Shown: piece after piece, positions 11,308 to 22,951 of the stretch
Numbering within the stretch: the first letter of the stretch is position 1
Layout: every line of letters begins with the position of its first letter
Source of the DNA: Schizophyllum amplum
Lineage: Eukaryota; Basidiomycota; Agaricomycetes; Agaricales; Schizophyllaceae
Length of the DNA stretch: 64,000 nt
Reading direction: 5' to 3'
NCBI GenBank assembly: GCA_007026445.1
Contig: VDMD01000018.1
Location: forward strand, 62,001-126,000
Notes under the pieces: generated by a model
Databases searched by the model: none
Told to the model about the DNA's origin: nothing
What the model saw: the letters and a program-made list of their open reading frames with translations, nothing else
Translations under genes and position numbers: made by a program

Positions 11308-12325
11308 ATGCCCGTTGGGGCTGCCTTAGGGCCTCATGTTGTAACATCGTTCAGACTATAGATGGTCTCGGTATAATGCAACCCCCTCTCACCGCGCTAC
11401 CCAGTCGTCCACCTCCCATCGCACCTTGCATTTCCAGCGAATAATTCCAGGCGCGAGTCCGCATCCGTCTCGTTCTGCCCTCATCTTTGGCTAGAGGTGA
11501 GTGAGCGCCCTATGGTATGACTGCCGCCCTGACATCGGATCGCTAGATCACTGACCTCCACTCGTTCAGGCTTGAAATGAGTATATAAGCCAACAGCCGC
11601 CGGGAGGGGTGAGCACACGAAGCCAGCAACGGCGGTAAGTCTCGTCGAAAATCGATTCGGAGGCGGCACGCATGCAGAAGAGGTGCAAATCGGGTGCAGC
11701 CTTCGTTCGTCTTCCATGGGCATCGTGGCAGACACATGGGCTTCACGGCCATAAAATGCCGCGCCCGACCGTAACGTTCATCGTTTGCGTAGCGATGCTG
11801 AGGCGCTTACTTGCACTACGCCAATGATGTTCTTCACATGATCAACTAATGGCACGAATGTTTTGTGTGTACCTGCGATATACACAAACATATACATTTC
11901 CTTTGGATTGACACAGATCCGACCACTGGGCCTCCCGACTTGATGAATGCTTTGGCGGTTTTATAGCACGGCAGTCTCTTCATAGCCTTGCTTCCAGCAG
12001 TGTCTTCTACGACTCCACTTTGGGTGAGTCCTCACCTCACCTCTCCTAAACCTGATTCTAATCTTTCAATTTCGCTCCCGTGCTATTCGTCAAAAGTCTG
12101 ACACCAGATACTCAGTCTTGTCGTGCAATATGTCTTCTCTGCGACTGGCACGATAGAGCGCGGTCGTCGATAGAGCGGCCCAGACGTTCTTGCACGTGGT
12201 GGCGGCGGGGCAATTGAACGCTGATCGCGAGACATTTGGGTGGCAGGCGTCTGACCACCGCTCTGCCGACATTGACGCCGACCAATTTGCACAGAGCCGG
12301 GCGTCGCGCGTTGCGTCTTCCCATC
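11308..12325. other. intergenic region upstream of the ABC transporter
   Basis: About 1 kb without a recognisable gene. It holds a TATA-like GAGTATATAAGCC near 11578-11590 and a TTTTATAGCACGG near 11959. The open frames here have no family-like sequence and look like chance frames in GC-rich DNA. Confidence 0.5.
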
Positions 12326-15300
12326 ATGGCACCGTACGCGTACGCGCTCACTGTGTTGGCGCTCCTCCTCCCACGGCTGCGCAGACATGCGAGAATTATG
12401 GCTACCAGAATGGCTCGACATGCGCCTGCCCAGTGGGCTTTGGCGGCGATACCTGCTCAGACATGGCGTGTGGGGGTACAATATACGATGGCGCGCAAAG
12501 GCCGCTGGCGACCGATCGTACTGGCTCCTTCACGAACTTGACCGCTTCGGACTGCTCCTGCGAGGATGGATGGACAGGGACAGGATGCAACGTATGCCAG
12601 ACATCGAGTGCCTGCCAGGAATGGAGCGACGGGTCCTCGACTTCAGTATCCGACTCGATGCCCTCCGCGCAGAACAACACCCTTGTGTGCAACACGCAGT
12701 CACGTGTATGGGCGTCCAGCCAGATGAGCTGCAATGTCGAGGTATGTCGCGACATGTGAATCGCATTCCTCCCCTTACGAGGTCCGCAGAACCCGACCTT
12801 GCAAGCCATTTTTCCGCTATCCTCAACTTTGAATATTATGCGCACTCTGGACCCCTCATTGTCTCCCGTTCCCAACCTCACGTCGTTCGGCACGTCCATG
12901 TCGGTGTACGCGCAGCTCGTTTACGACGGCATAGAGCAGTTCTACTGCACAGCGGACTCTTGCACGCAAAAATACGACAACAGCACGAATGTCACGGATG
13001 GAGCTGTCAGAATCTGCAATGCACTTGTCGCGCGAACACGAGCTTTTGCGGCGGCATCTCTGTATCTGACATCACCCAGGTCATCAATTCGCTCAGCGGC
13101 GAGCTGGACATTGACTGTGAGGTTCCGGAGTCGTCAGGGGAAGCTGCTTGCTCGTTCAAGCAGAGCATGCTTACCAGTCTGTTCGGCGCGGGCGGCCTTT
13201 CGCTCAGCGGATGTCGCTTCGGCGAGTGCGTTCGGCAATATGTCATCGACAATTCTAGCGACTCGTCCGCCGCCGAACAGGATCCAGGGAGCTCCCTTGG
13301 TGCAGGTGTCATCGCGGGCCTGGCAGTAGTTGGCGGGCTTGTCGCACTAGTATCCTTCTATTGGCTCACGGGCTTCGGAAGCAGCGCCGCGCCGGCGTGC
13401 GGGCCGTTTAGATCCCGGCCCCGGCGGTGTGGGCATCGAGTGGCGCAATGTCTCCTACATTGTGGCCGAAGATAAGCTCGTGCTCGACGGACTGAGCGGC
13501 AGCGTACAACCTGGGCAGATTGTGGCAGTTCTCGGACCAAGCGGCGCTGGCAAGACCACTCTCGTCGAGATCCTCGCCAGCAAACGCAAGTCTGGCGATA
13601 TCAGCAGTACCGTCGCGTTCCCTGGTGCAGGAAACGAGGGCCGTCCTCGCATCGGCTTCGTGCCCCACAAGACGTCCTCCCGCCAATGCTGACGTACGCG
13701 AGGCCCTGATGTTTGCGGCGCGCCTACGCCTACCCGAGGCGTGCCAGAGCACGAGAAATACGCCCGCGTGGACGACCTCATCGACCGGCTCGGCCTCACG
13801 CGCGTCCGCGACATGCGCATCGGCGGCTCACGCACCCGCGGCATCTCGGCGGCGAGATGCGCCGCGTCAGCATCGGCCTCGAGCTCGTCGGCGCGCCCGA
13901 CGTCCTCATCCTCGACGAGCCGACGAGCGGGCTCGACTCCGTCTCGGCGGCGCGCATCGCGGGCGTGCTGCGTGACATCGCGCACGATCCCGCGCGACCG
14001 ACGGCGGTGGTCGCAGCATACATCAGCCGAGCAGCCAGTTGTACCACTCGTTCGACGGGGTTGTGCTGCTCGCGCATGGGAGCGCGCTGTATTCGGGGAA
14101 GGGACGGTTTGGGCCGGTGGAGTATTTTGCGGCGAAGGAGGGCGTGGGGGCGTATTCGAAGGGTACAACGTGGCGGACTATTTGTTGGAGGTTGCGAGCG
14201 ATGCGCCGGAGGGCTTGTTGCGACGCGGCGAGTCGTCTTCTGAGCCGGCGTTGTCTGGAGAAAACAGGCGCGGACGACATCGAGATGCTTGGGGAAGGGA
14301 GCAGGCAGACGTGCCAATGGTGGCGACGGTCTTTACCGGCGCTGCGCACGGACTCTTATGCGACAACTTTCTTGACGCAGATGGAGGTGCTGTCAGGACG
14401 GGAGTGGAAAGTTCTGCGAAGGTATGTTATTTTTTCCATGTACTTTGCGGACTGGGCACTAATATTGAACAGAGACAAGACCTTGTTTTTGGCCCATATT
14501 GTCGTTGCCGCCGTGCTTGGTGTGTTCTGTGGTAATCGCTCTTTAAGTTTCTGGGTCGAGTCCGTGCGGAACTGATTCACGATGACAGGTGGCCTGTATT
14601 ATCACACAGAAGTCACCATCGCAGGATTTCAGTCCCGCGTTGGTTGTTTGTTCTTCGTGGTCAGTCCTATATCCGGCAAAAACTTTGCTCATCGTCTCAT
14701 AGCGTCATAGGGTGCCCTCGTGGCCTTCTCTTCACTCAGCGCGCTCTTCAACGTCGTTCAGGCGCGAGAGTTATTTCTGCGCGAGCGGTCGAGCGGATTT
14801 TATAGGCGAGTCTCGTTAAGTGAAGGGAGTCTCGTCCGTCTGACATATTACCCAGCCCGACTGCATGGTTGGCGACGCGGGTCCTCTTCGATGTTGTGCC
14901 GCTCCGGCTTCTGCCCACGATCATCGTATCGACTATGTACATTCGCTATCAACGTGCATGTAGCAGGCTTTCCTGATAGTTCGCTTGTGCAGAACGTACT
15001 GGATGGCGGGCCTCGCCGGCGATGCAGCGCACTTTTTCAAGTACCTTTTCATCCTCGTCCTTTATACACTGGCCATCACGCTCTGGGTTTGTCGTTCCTG
15101 TCGTCCGTTCACTTTGCAGCTACTCATCGTCAAACGCAGAACTTCTTCCTCGGCACTCTGTTTGAAAATGGCGGGATCGCGATTCTGCTGTCGGCGTTGT
15201 CGGCACTGTATCAGATGACGGTGCGTCGCGTTACTTCTAAGCTGCGATGGTCTTCAGCCTGACCTATGGCCTAGTTCGCCGGGTTCTTCGTCCACCTCAC

Positions 15301-15653
15301 ATCCATTCCGCCTGTCTTGCGATGGCTGCAGTGGCTCTGTCCGCTCAAGTATTGCCTCGAGGCGCTCTCGGTTAACGAGGTGGGCGCAGGCCTGATGATA
15401 GAAGACTCATTGGAGGGCGTGCCGGTGGATGTGTCCGCGAGTTTGATCATGGAGTTGGTGCGTATGCGACTTGAATGTCTGCGACTGCAGATTGATCTTG
15501 GTCTTCCCCATCCTCGCCTCCTTCCACCTCCAGCTCTTTGGGTTTAAGGAAAATGCGTACTATAGAGACGTTCTGGTGCTCTTTGCCTTTGTTGTTGGGT
15601 TTGGGATATCGGCGGTCATGGTCGTGTGGTTGAAGGTTCGCGAGCGGAGATGA
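12326..15653 (+). CDS. ADP1-like ABCG transporter with extracellular EGF-like region (several frame breaks)
   Basis: Half-size ABCG/white-type transporter with a long lumenal or extracellular N-terminus, the architecture of yeast ADP1. Visible in order: signal peptide ([15 protein letters not shown]), EGF-like Cys clusters ([24 protein letters not shown]), a Cys-rich ectodomain, a TM segment ([20 protein letters not shown]), the nucleotide-binding domain (Walker [11 protein letters not shown], signature region, Walker [15 protein letters not shown]-loop IHQPSSQLY), then a six-helix membrane domain starting [14 protein letters not shown] and ending [10 protein letters not shown]. At least nine places need one extra base to keep the family frame (near 12371, 13000, 13380-13430, 13670, 13693, 13740, 13847, 14018 and 14161), one of them inside the ISGGE signature. 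All are one-base losses, mostly in homopolymers, so sequence error is likelier than a pseudogene. Substrate is unknown. Confidence 0.8.
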
Positions 15654-15953
15654 TTGTATGATCAGGTATAGGTACTTATCGGGGCCAGTTGGTACATTGT
15701 ATGTACTGCAGCAGAAGCAAATAATAAAAGCTTGGGGATCTGGCATGGTCGGGGCTGACAGAAGCAGTCACGCCTGTCATGGCCCCTCGACGAAGGTATG
15801 ACGTTACGCGGCGCTTGTCCAGATCAGTCATGTACTCAATGCACAGGTTCACTCACTCCGCGTTTCTCGTCTGACCCTCAGCTCTTCTTTCCACTTCCTG
15901 TATACATACCCCTCCTGGTTACGATCCCCCTTCCCCTCCACGTCTCTGCAGCC

Positions 15954-17604
15954 ATGAACCCCATGAAGTCCCTCCTCGGGATCGGCGTCGATCGAGATGA
16001 CTTCAAGATACTCTCCGCTCCGAATATCAAAGGAGTGGCGGAGTATATGAACAGCAAGGATTGTCGGAAGGTTGTCCTTATGGTGTGTGGTATGACGCTC
16101 TGGAGGTGTTGCATACTAATGCGATTGAGACAAGCTAGGTGCTGGTGCGTGATGCATGAACTTGCCCGGTCGAGCCTACGGTGAATAGGCGCCAGGCGTA
16201 AGCACGCGGCTGGCATACCAGACTTCCGCTCCCCAAGACTGGCGAGTTGCTTAATCAGTGCCTGGTCTTGGAAGTCTAAGCCATTGCACAGGTCTATATG
16301 TGAGGATTGTGCGGCTACAGTTGCTGGTGCGCTCACGGACCCCCCAGCACAATCTTGCGCGCCTCAATCTGCCATACCCTGAAGCCGTATTCGACATGAG
16401 CTTCTTCCGAAAGAATCCCGAGCCATGTACGCCCTCCCTCCCGTGGTGCGCTATGATCGCTAACGCCTGGGACCCCACAGTCTACTCCCTCGCGCAGGAG
16501 CTGTATCCCGGGAAGTACAAGCCCACACTCACGCACGCCTTCATCACCCTCCTGCACAAGAAGAACAAGCTGCAGATGTGCTTCACGCAGAACATCGACA
16601 CGCTCGAGCGCCTGGCGGGCGTGCCGGACTACAAGATCATCGAGGCGCACGGGAGCTTCGCATCGCAGAAATGCATCAAGTGCCAGAAGCCGTTTGACAG
16701 CGAGCTGATGAAGGAGCACGTCCATGCGGGGCGCGTGCCGCGGTGCCAGCAGTGTCGGGGACTGGTCAAGCCGGATATCGTGTTCTTCGGCGAGTCGGTG
16801 AGCGGATTTGAATGAAGGAGTTGCATGCGCCAGGGGCCCGCTAACGCGCTTACCAGCTCCGCCAGCGTTCGGAAAGTCCGTACCCATGATCCCGCAGGCT
16901 GACCTCCTAATCATCCTTGGGACGTCGCTCACCGTGCACCCCTTCGCTCCCTCGCCTCTATGCCCGGGGAGCTCTGCCCACGCGTGCTCATCAACATGGA
17001 GAAGGTCGGCGACATTGGGCGCCGGAAGGACGACGTCGTGCTGCTCGGTGAGTGCGACAAGGTCGTGCGGGATTTGTGTCGCGAGCTCGGTTGGGAAGAC
17101 GAGCTGGTGGAGCTGTGGAAGGCTGTGCAGGGCGAGGAGGAGCCCGCGGACGATAAGGAGGCAGAGAAGATTGCGCTGAAGGAAGCGGAAGAGGGCAGGA
17201 AACGCGCAGAGGAGGAGGCGAGTTTAGTGGCGCAGAAGGCGCAAACGGCTGTTGAGCAACAAGGCCACCCAAGGATGTGGTCGCGGAAGCAAAAGGGAGG
17301 ACCACGATGTGAATGATCTTGTTGAGGCAATCAACAAAGAATTGCATCTCGGTAGACTACCAGAACCAGGTGGGTTTCGATTTACTGGAATTTTTGACGG
17401 CCGACAGACTTATTCAGCCCCAGATAGCGCTGATGGTATAACATCGCCACCTGTCAGTGATGCAGTGCAGATACCGACCATTCTCAACGACGATGAGGAC
17501 GTTGAGAGGCTGTGAAAGAGAAAGCTGAGGGAAAGTCAGTCGACGCCGACGACGACAGGCGACACGAGGAAGACGGAGAAAAGCCTTTCGACCCGAAGTT
17601 GTAA
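15954..17604 (+). CDS. Hst2-type sirtuin, NAD-dependent protein deacetylase
   Basis: Class I sirtuin of the Hst2/SIRT2 group. Visible motifs: VCGAGVSTSAGIPDFRSP (NAD-binding start, after one base is restored near 16206), FTQNIDTLER, EAHGSF with the catalytic His, a zinc site (KCIKC ... CQQC), VKPDIVFFGE, ADLLIILGTSLTVHPFA and VLINME. Exon 2 is only 6 nt (16139-16144), between introns 16090-16138 and 16145-16195. A later intron begins with GC (GCGAGT, near 16239). One-base losses interrupt the frame near 16206, 16231, 16860 and 16947. The C-terminus is a charged Glu/Lys-rich tail whose frame is uncertain after 17250; the last plausible stop is the TAA at 17602-17604. Start ATG 15954 is the first one before MKSLLGIG. 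Confidence 0.85.
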
Positions 17605-17968
17605 GTCCATGTAAAGAGTGTACTTGTTCCTGTAGTTGTATCCTATGTTTTCCTATGTATCCGTTATAACTGCCGTACCGTGGGCCCGGCCGCCACACTG
17701 AACGCGCGGCCACGTGCCCTGACGCGGCTGATGACGGTCTCGTGATCGCGTGTTCGTGCTCGCCACGGGTTGTTCTGCACAGTCACGTACCTCCTCCCTC
17801 CCCATTTCCACCGTCCCGCCTTTTCGCGCGCCACTGCCAACTCAGCCTGTTGAGCGGACAGTGCTCGCTCGTCGCGTTACCTTTATCCAGCGACCTCCTG
17901 CTTTCTGCGCCATCGCAGAGTCACCCCAACTAGAGATCCCCCCCGGCCTGCGTCGATAAGCGCTCGAT

Positions 17969-19975
17969 ATGCCAGCTCACGACAGAGACAGCGAGTACTC
18001 CGAGTCTACAGGCGACTCTGAGGAATCTTACCCGGAATCAGAGAGCCAGGCGGGCCAGTCGGACGAGCAGGACGACTCCGTAGTCCCATACTATCTCGGA
18101 CATTACTACCTCCAGAACTGCCTCGGCGCTGGTTATTCCGGTATGTTGTGGATCTTATTAGCGCGGCACTCGCTGATGCGCGGCGTGCTTAGGCTCCATA
18201 TACCGCGCCGTCAATGTACACCACGGACACGAGGTTGCGCTGAAGGTGCAGGACGTCAATCACGAATGTCCGACCAATCGATATGAGCGCGCTTTCTATC
18301 CCCTGCTGCAGGGTGGGGTGGGCATGCCGAAGCTGTGGGAGTGCGGCGTGCAGCGTAGATGGGATTGGCTCGCGATCGATCTGCTTGGGCCCAGCTTGGA
18401 CAACCTCTATCGCAAACACGGCAAGGGCATGCTGGATCTGCGCACCGTTTGCTCCATTGCGATACAACTTGTGCGTTCTCGGTTTCCTGCTCCAGCCTGA
18501 TACGCCCTGACGAACTTTTGACAGATCGACCGCCTGGAGTTCATGCACGCGAAAGGCATCTTGCATCGCGACATCCAGCTGGGCAACTGCACGGTCGGAC
18601 TGCACCCGAACGAGAAAACCATCTACATGATCGACTTCGGGTTTTCCAAGCTATACATCGACCCCAAGACGCGGCGTCAATACCGGAGAGCAAGAAACCG
18701 CGAGACTTTATCGGCAACTACTGGTTCAGCTCCGTCGCCGTCCACTGCCGCGGGAAGGGTGAGTGGCACTTTCCGGCGACCTTTCCCTCGCTCATAGCGC
18801 ACAGTCCTTCCCGCCGCGATGACATGGAGGCCGCGGCCCTGATGCTCATCCACCTGCTCACGCCCAACGGGCTGTCGTGGACACGGAACGGCGTCCCAAA
18901 GACGGACGAGGCGCACAACCGGCTGAAGCAGGAGAAGAAGAACGCTCGGCCAGAGGACCTCTGCCGCGGACTGCCAAGCGAGTTTGAGGAGTTCCTACGG
19001 TACTGCAGGAGACTAGCCTTCGCAGAGCGGCCGGACTACCAAATGTGGAAGGACGAGTTCCAAGCGCTTGCTGACGAGCGAGGCTTCGGGGACTGCTCCG
19101 AATTTGAGTGGCCCCCACGACCTGTTACAACGGTACGTCGCCTTGTCGATGCTCTGAGTACTCACCCGCTAAGGGACCTTGTGTAGGTACAACCTCGTGT
19201 CATTGCGACGCCACGCCGTAGCCTGGCACCACCACCGCCGGATGAACTGGACAACATCCTGCGCGGTCTGATGGATCTCAACTTGGGGAACACTGAGCGG
19301 CCTGTCCTTGGTGACCGCAAGAACATACAGCGCGCAGCACAGAACGCGGCGAAGAAGTCGACCGCGGGCCCCTCCGACGTGTCCGGCGGCGGCGTCGTGT
19401 ACATCAAACGGCGCGCGCCCGCGGTGGGGGCGCAGTCCAAGGCCAACCTGCTCAAGCAGCTGACGGCGGAAGTGGGGCGCGCGGCGGACAACGAGGCGCT
19501 GGCGGAGCTGGTGTCGAGGTTTATCGCGGCCCTGAAGTGCAACAGCTCGCGGGCGCTGACGAATGCGGCGTTTGAGTTTTTGGACGCCCTGCAGAAGCAG
19601 CTGGCGGACCCTCTGTGTTCGTGGTGCCGATGAGGTACGTGTTTGTGTGGTAGTGGTGGGGACGGGATGCTGACGCGCGGAAAGGACATCCAATGCGCGG
19701 GGAGTCGCGAATCCCTGCAAGACAGGCAGAGCTCGCAGGTCAAGCTCGGGGTCATGGCGCGGTTGAAGCACGATGTACACAATGCCGGAGCAATGGCGCG
19801 CTTGCGACCATGCTAGATGACTTTGGCAAGGCTACGGCGAAGACAGCGGGTCGTACAATAACCAAGGTATGTTTCATGGTGATCCGTGATGCAGGTGAAC
19901 AATGCTGAGTGCGTTTTGCAGGACGGATTCGCCTTCCTGGAGGGGTTATCCGAACGCCTCAAAGCTACGCGGTAA
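17969..19975 (+). CDS. casein-kinase-1-like protein kinase with altered catalytic loop
   Basis: CK1-superfamily kinase of the basidiomycete-expanded type. An acidic N-terminus (residues 1-38) precedes the glycine loop (LGAGYSGSIYRA), the VALKVQ lysine, the catalytic loop HRDIQLGN, the DFG motif (MIDFGFSK), DFIGNYWFSS and VPSRRDDMEAAALMLIHLL. In the catalytic loop the usual HRDIKPDN lysine is replaced by Gln, so catalysis may be altered. A C-terminal helical domain (about 200 residues) follows, ending TKDGFAFLEGLSERLKATR. Exons are separated by short introns near 18140-18191, 18471-18525, 18760-18803, 19133-19187, 19632-19684 and 19866-19920. Single-base losses near 18680 (RR-HIPESKK) and 19616 (before FVVPMR) break the raw frame; with one base restored each, the family sequence continues. 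Confidence 0.78.
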
Positions 19976-20539
19976 AACACAATTCGGTAAAGTACAACCT
20001 GTTCCACTCTAAGTACAATCATGTTCGACTCGTATACACTATATCTACGCTATTTATCTACTCCATATTGCTGCACTGGACGATTTTCTTGACTGCAGTA
20101 CTTCTTGGCTTTCCCTCATCCTACTCGTGTACTCTGTATTGGTCGTTGTAATTCATCCGCCATGGTCGGAGGAGTTGTATCGGTTTTCGCGTTGTGTCAA
20201 TTTGTTGAAGCTACCCGCTGCACTGATGCTGTTGAACGCCGTACGCTGGCGACTCGATGCATCTAGACAGGGGCTGGGGCGGGACTGTCGTCAGGGAGTG
20301 GCGCGACCGCCTTGTCGGTGACGGCGTCGGACGGGGCGGTGGCCATGGGACTGATGCCCCAAGGCGGGGAGCGGCACATGCCGAAGCCATTAAAACCCCA
20401 ACGAATTGGAGTTGGAGGCAGCGCTGGGCTTGCTTTCTGCGGCCACCGTACTCCCCTTTCTTCTTTCCTTCATCTTTCTTTCCCTTTACTTAGACGGCGA
20501 GCACTTGGATCCCTGGATTGTTTGCTAGAGAACAAAACC
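19976..20539. other. intergenic region upstream of the desaturase
   Basis: About 560 bp, with an AT-rich left half and a pyrimidine-rich stretch (20455-20490) just before the desaturase start. No gene is seen; the right half probably holds the desaturase promoter. Confidence 0.5.
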
Positions 20540-22286
20540 ATGTCGGACGACAAGTTCATCACCGCGGAGCAGTCCACCTATATCGTGCCCGACATCTCTG
20601 TCAAGGAGCTGCTTGGGTCCATCCCGTGCGTGGTATTCGAGCTACACAGGACGGTGATACTGACTATCAACAGGTCCCACTGCTACGAGCGGTCGGCGCT
20701 CAGGTCGTCGTTGTACATGTGAGTAGCCTTGCTTCCCTTTTGCACGGAACCGAACTGAGCGCGACTCCCTTATCAGCGTCCAGGATGTCGCGATCATAGC
20801 CCTCGTCTACAAGGCTGCGACCTTCGCTGACGCCTTCGTCAACCCGGAGACACTGTCTCTGCCGCACCCCCTCCTCTACCCCCTCGCCCGTGTCACCATC
20901 TGGGCGCTCTACGGCTTTTGGGCCGGTCTCTTCGCGACCGGCCTCTGGGTCGTTGCGCACGAGTGCGGCCACCAGGCGTTCTCCTCGTCCAAGACCATCA
21001 ACAACACCGTAGGCTGGTTCCTCCACTCTGGGTACGTGTCCGCTCAATTTTCCCCTCCACGACGCGTCGTGCATGTGAATCTCGCGAGACTGGGGCGCAC
21101 GTGCAAGGAGCGGTGGTGCGATGCAAGTTACTGAATGCTGTACACAGGCTCGGCGTTCCGTACCAGGCATGGCGCATCACGCATGCGAAGCACCACGCCT
21201 CGACAGGCCACATGACCCAAGACCAGGTCTTTGTGCCCAACACCCGCTCCGAGGCTGGTCTGCCGGCCTTCAACGCGGAGAAGGAGGACATCCTTGGTGC
21301 CCGCGTTTCTGAGGAGATCGCCAAGGAATTCTACGAGGCCATCGGCGACTCGCCCATCGCTGCGATGTGGGGTGCGATGACCTACTTGGTATGCCAATAA
21401 TTTTACTGGTCTTGGCTGATAGCTGATCTTGGGGCAGATCGGTGGCTGGCCCGCGTACATCATCAGGAACGCCTCTGGCCAGAAGAGGTATCCCAAGGGC
21501 ACCAACCGTACGTGCGCTTCATGGAATGCGATGTCCAGGCACTGACTAACGTGCAGACTTCAATCCGGCCTCCCCCATGTTCGGTGAGAACCACTACAAC
21601 CAGATCATGATCTCCAACGCTGGCATCATCATCTGGATGACTGTCATCGGCACCTGGATTTACCAGCGCGGTTTCGCTGAGGTTTTCCGCCTCTATCTCG
21701 TCCCCTACCTTTGGTAAGCATGCCTTCGTACCTGTACTCAGTAAACAAAGACTGACGTATAGATCAGGGTCAACCACTGGCTCGTCCTCATCACCTTCCT
21801 CCAACACACCGACCCGCTTCTGCCCCACTACCGCGCGCCCGAGTTCACCTTCCCGCGTGGCGCGCTCTCGACCATGGACCGCAACCTGCTCGGCGACTGC
21901 GGCAAGCTCATGGGCTGGATTGGCGCGTTCGCCACGCACGGCATCTCCGAGACCCACGTCGCGCACCACGTCGCGAGCAAGATCCCGCACTACCACGCGT
22001 GGGAGGCGAGCGCGGCGATCAAGGCCAAGGTCGCGCAGTACGGCATGACCCTCGAGGGCGCGCCCGGCGGCTGGCGCGAGGTGTACCGGGTGTACAAGGA
22101 GTGCAAGGTCAGTGGGATTGTGGTGTCGGGTGTCAGCGAAGGTTGGCTGACGCACTGTCATTGTAGTTTGTCGAGGATGAGGGTGATGTGCTCTTCTACA
22201 AGAACTCGCAGGGCCTCGCCAGGTGCCGGCCGGTCTTCCACGACAGCACTGTCAGCGACTCTGGTGTCGAGATGGAGACCAAGTAG
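20540..22286 (+). CDS. Delta12 fatty acid desaturase (FAD2 type)
   Basis: ER membrane di-iron enzyme that converts oleate to linoleate. Eight exons, 20540-20625, 20674-20718, 20777-21031, 21148-21388, 21438-21507, 21557-21713, 21768-22107 and 22167-22286, total 1314 nt (437 residues) with no frame break. The three histidine boxes are HECGH (VVAHECGHQAF), HAKHH (RITHAKHHAS) and HVAHH (ETHVAHHVASKIPHYHAW). The N-terminal block LLGSIPSHCYERSALRSSLY is typical of fungal Delta12 enzymes. Four hydrophobic spans sit in pairs around the boxes. Regiospecificity (Delta12 versus Delta15 or bifunctional) is not decided by sequence alone. Confidence 0.94.
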
Positions 22287-22951
22287 ACTTGGATGGAGAT
22301 GGTGTAGATTCGACCTAGTCATTGAGACCAGGTAGACTCGGCGACGTAGACTCTTTACCGACTCGCTAATTATCTGGATTCGCATAGAGGGTGGGTTACC
22401 AGAGCGGGGCGCCCGTGGCACGTAGTTAGTAGAAAAAGCTAGCGCTCATATTGATGCATTTGTTCTTCTCCCCTGTCATCCCTTGGACTGATCTGCTTCA
22501 AGGTTCTACTGGCCTTTTGCTCGAAGCTCGAAGCTAGTCTCCCCTGGCAGTCAGCGCTTCACTAGATGACCTTACAAAAAGACCTCTGGAGACGTCCTCC
22601 GACGTTTGGCGGTAAGTAATATCTGGTGAGGGGCTGCCCAGCCTTGATATGCAAGAGAACAGTGGAATTCGCCAGCTGAGCCTGCTTCTGTTTCTTCTGC
22701 TACCACGCAGCCGTACACATATACTCTGAACATCACTGAAGCACGGTACTCACTGTGTTTTTGTCTGCCTGTCTCGCTCCATCGGGATGGCCAAAAACCA
22801 CGTGAGCGGGAGCTGATCAGGATCTCCGTCGGTTCTCGGACCGGCAGTGCGCGCAGGGCTCAGCTCGGCTTTCGGGGTTTCTACTCTCATCAACCTATGT
22901 AAAGGCTCACAGCCTCTTCACACCTTGTCCATCCTCCCCTCACACTATACT
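22287..22951. other. intergenic region
   Basis: About 665 bp between two plus-strand genes. The left part has short imperfect direct repeats built on GTAGACT (22284-22351), likely in the desaturase 3' UTR. No gene is visible. Confidence 0.5.

Noticed and set aside
12083..12481. Minus-strand frame over the ABC transporter 5' end
   Set aside because: It overlaps the signal peptide and EGF region, which are convincing on the plus strand.
13847..14161. Programmed frameshifting in the ABC transporter
   Set aside because: The shifts are many, scattered, all of the same sign and also occur in unrelated genes. No slippery site is shared.
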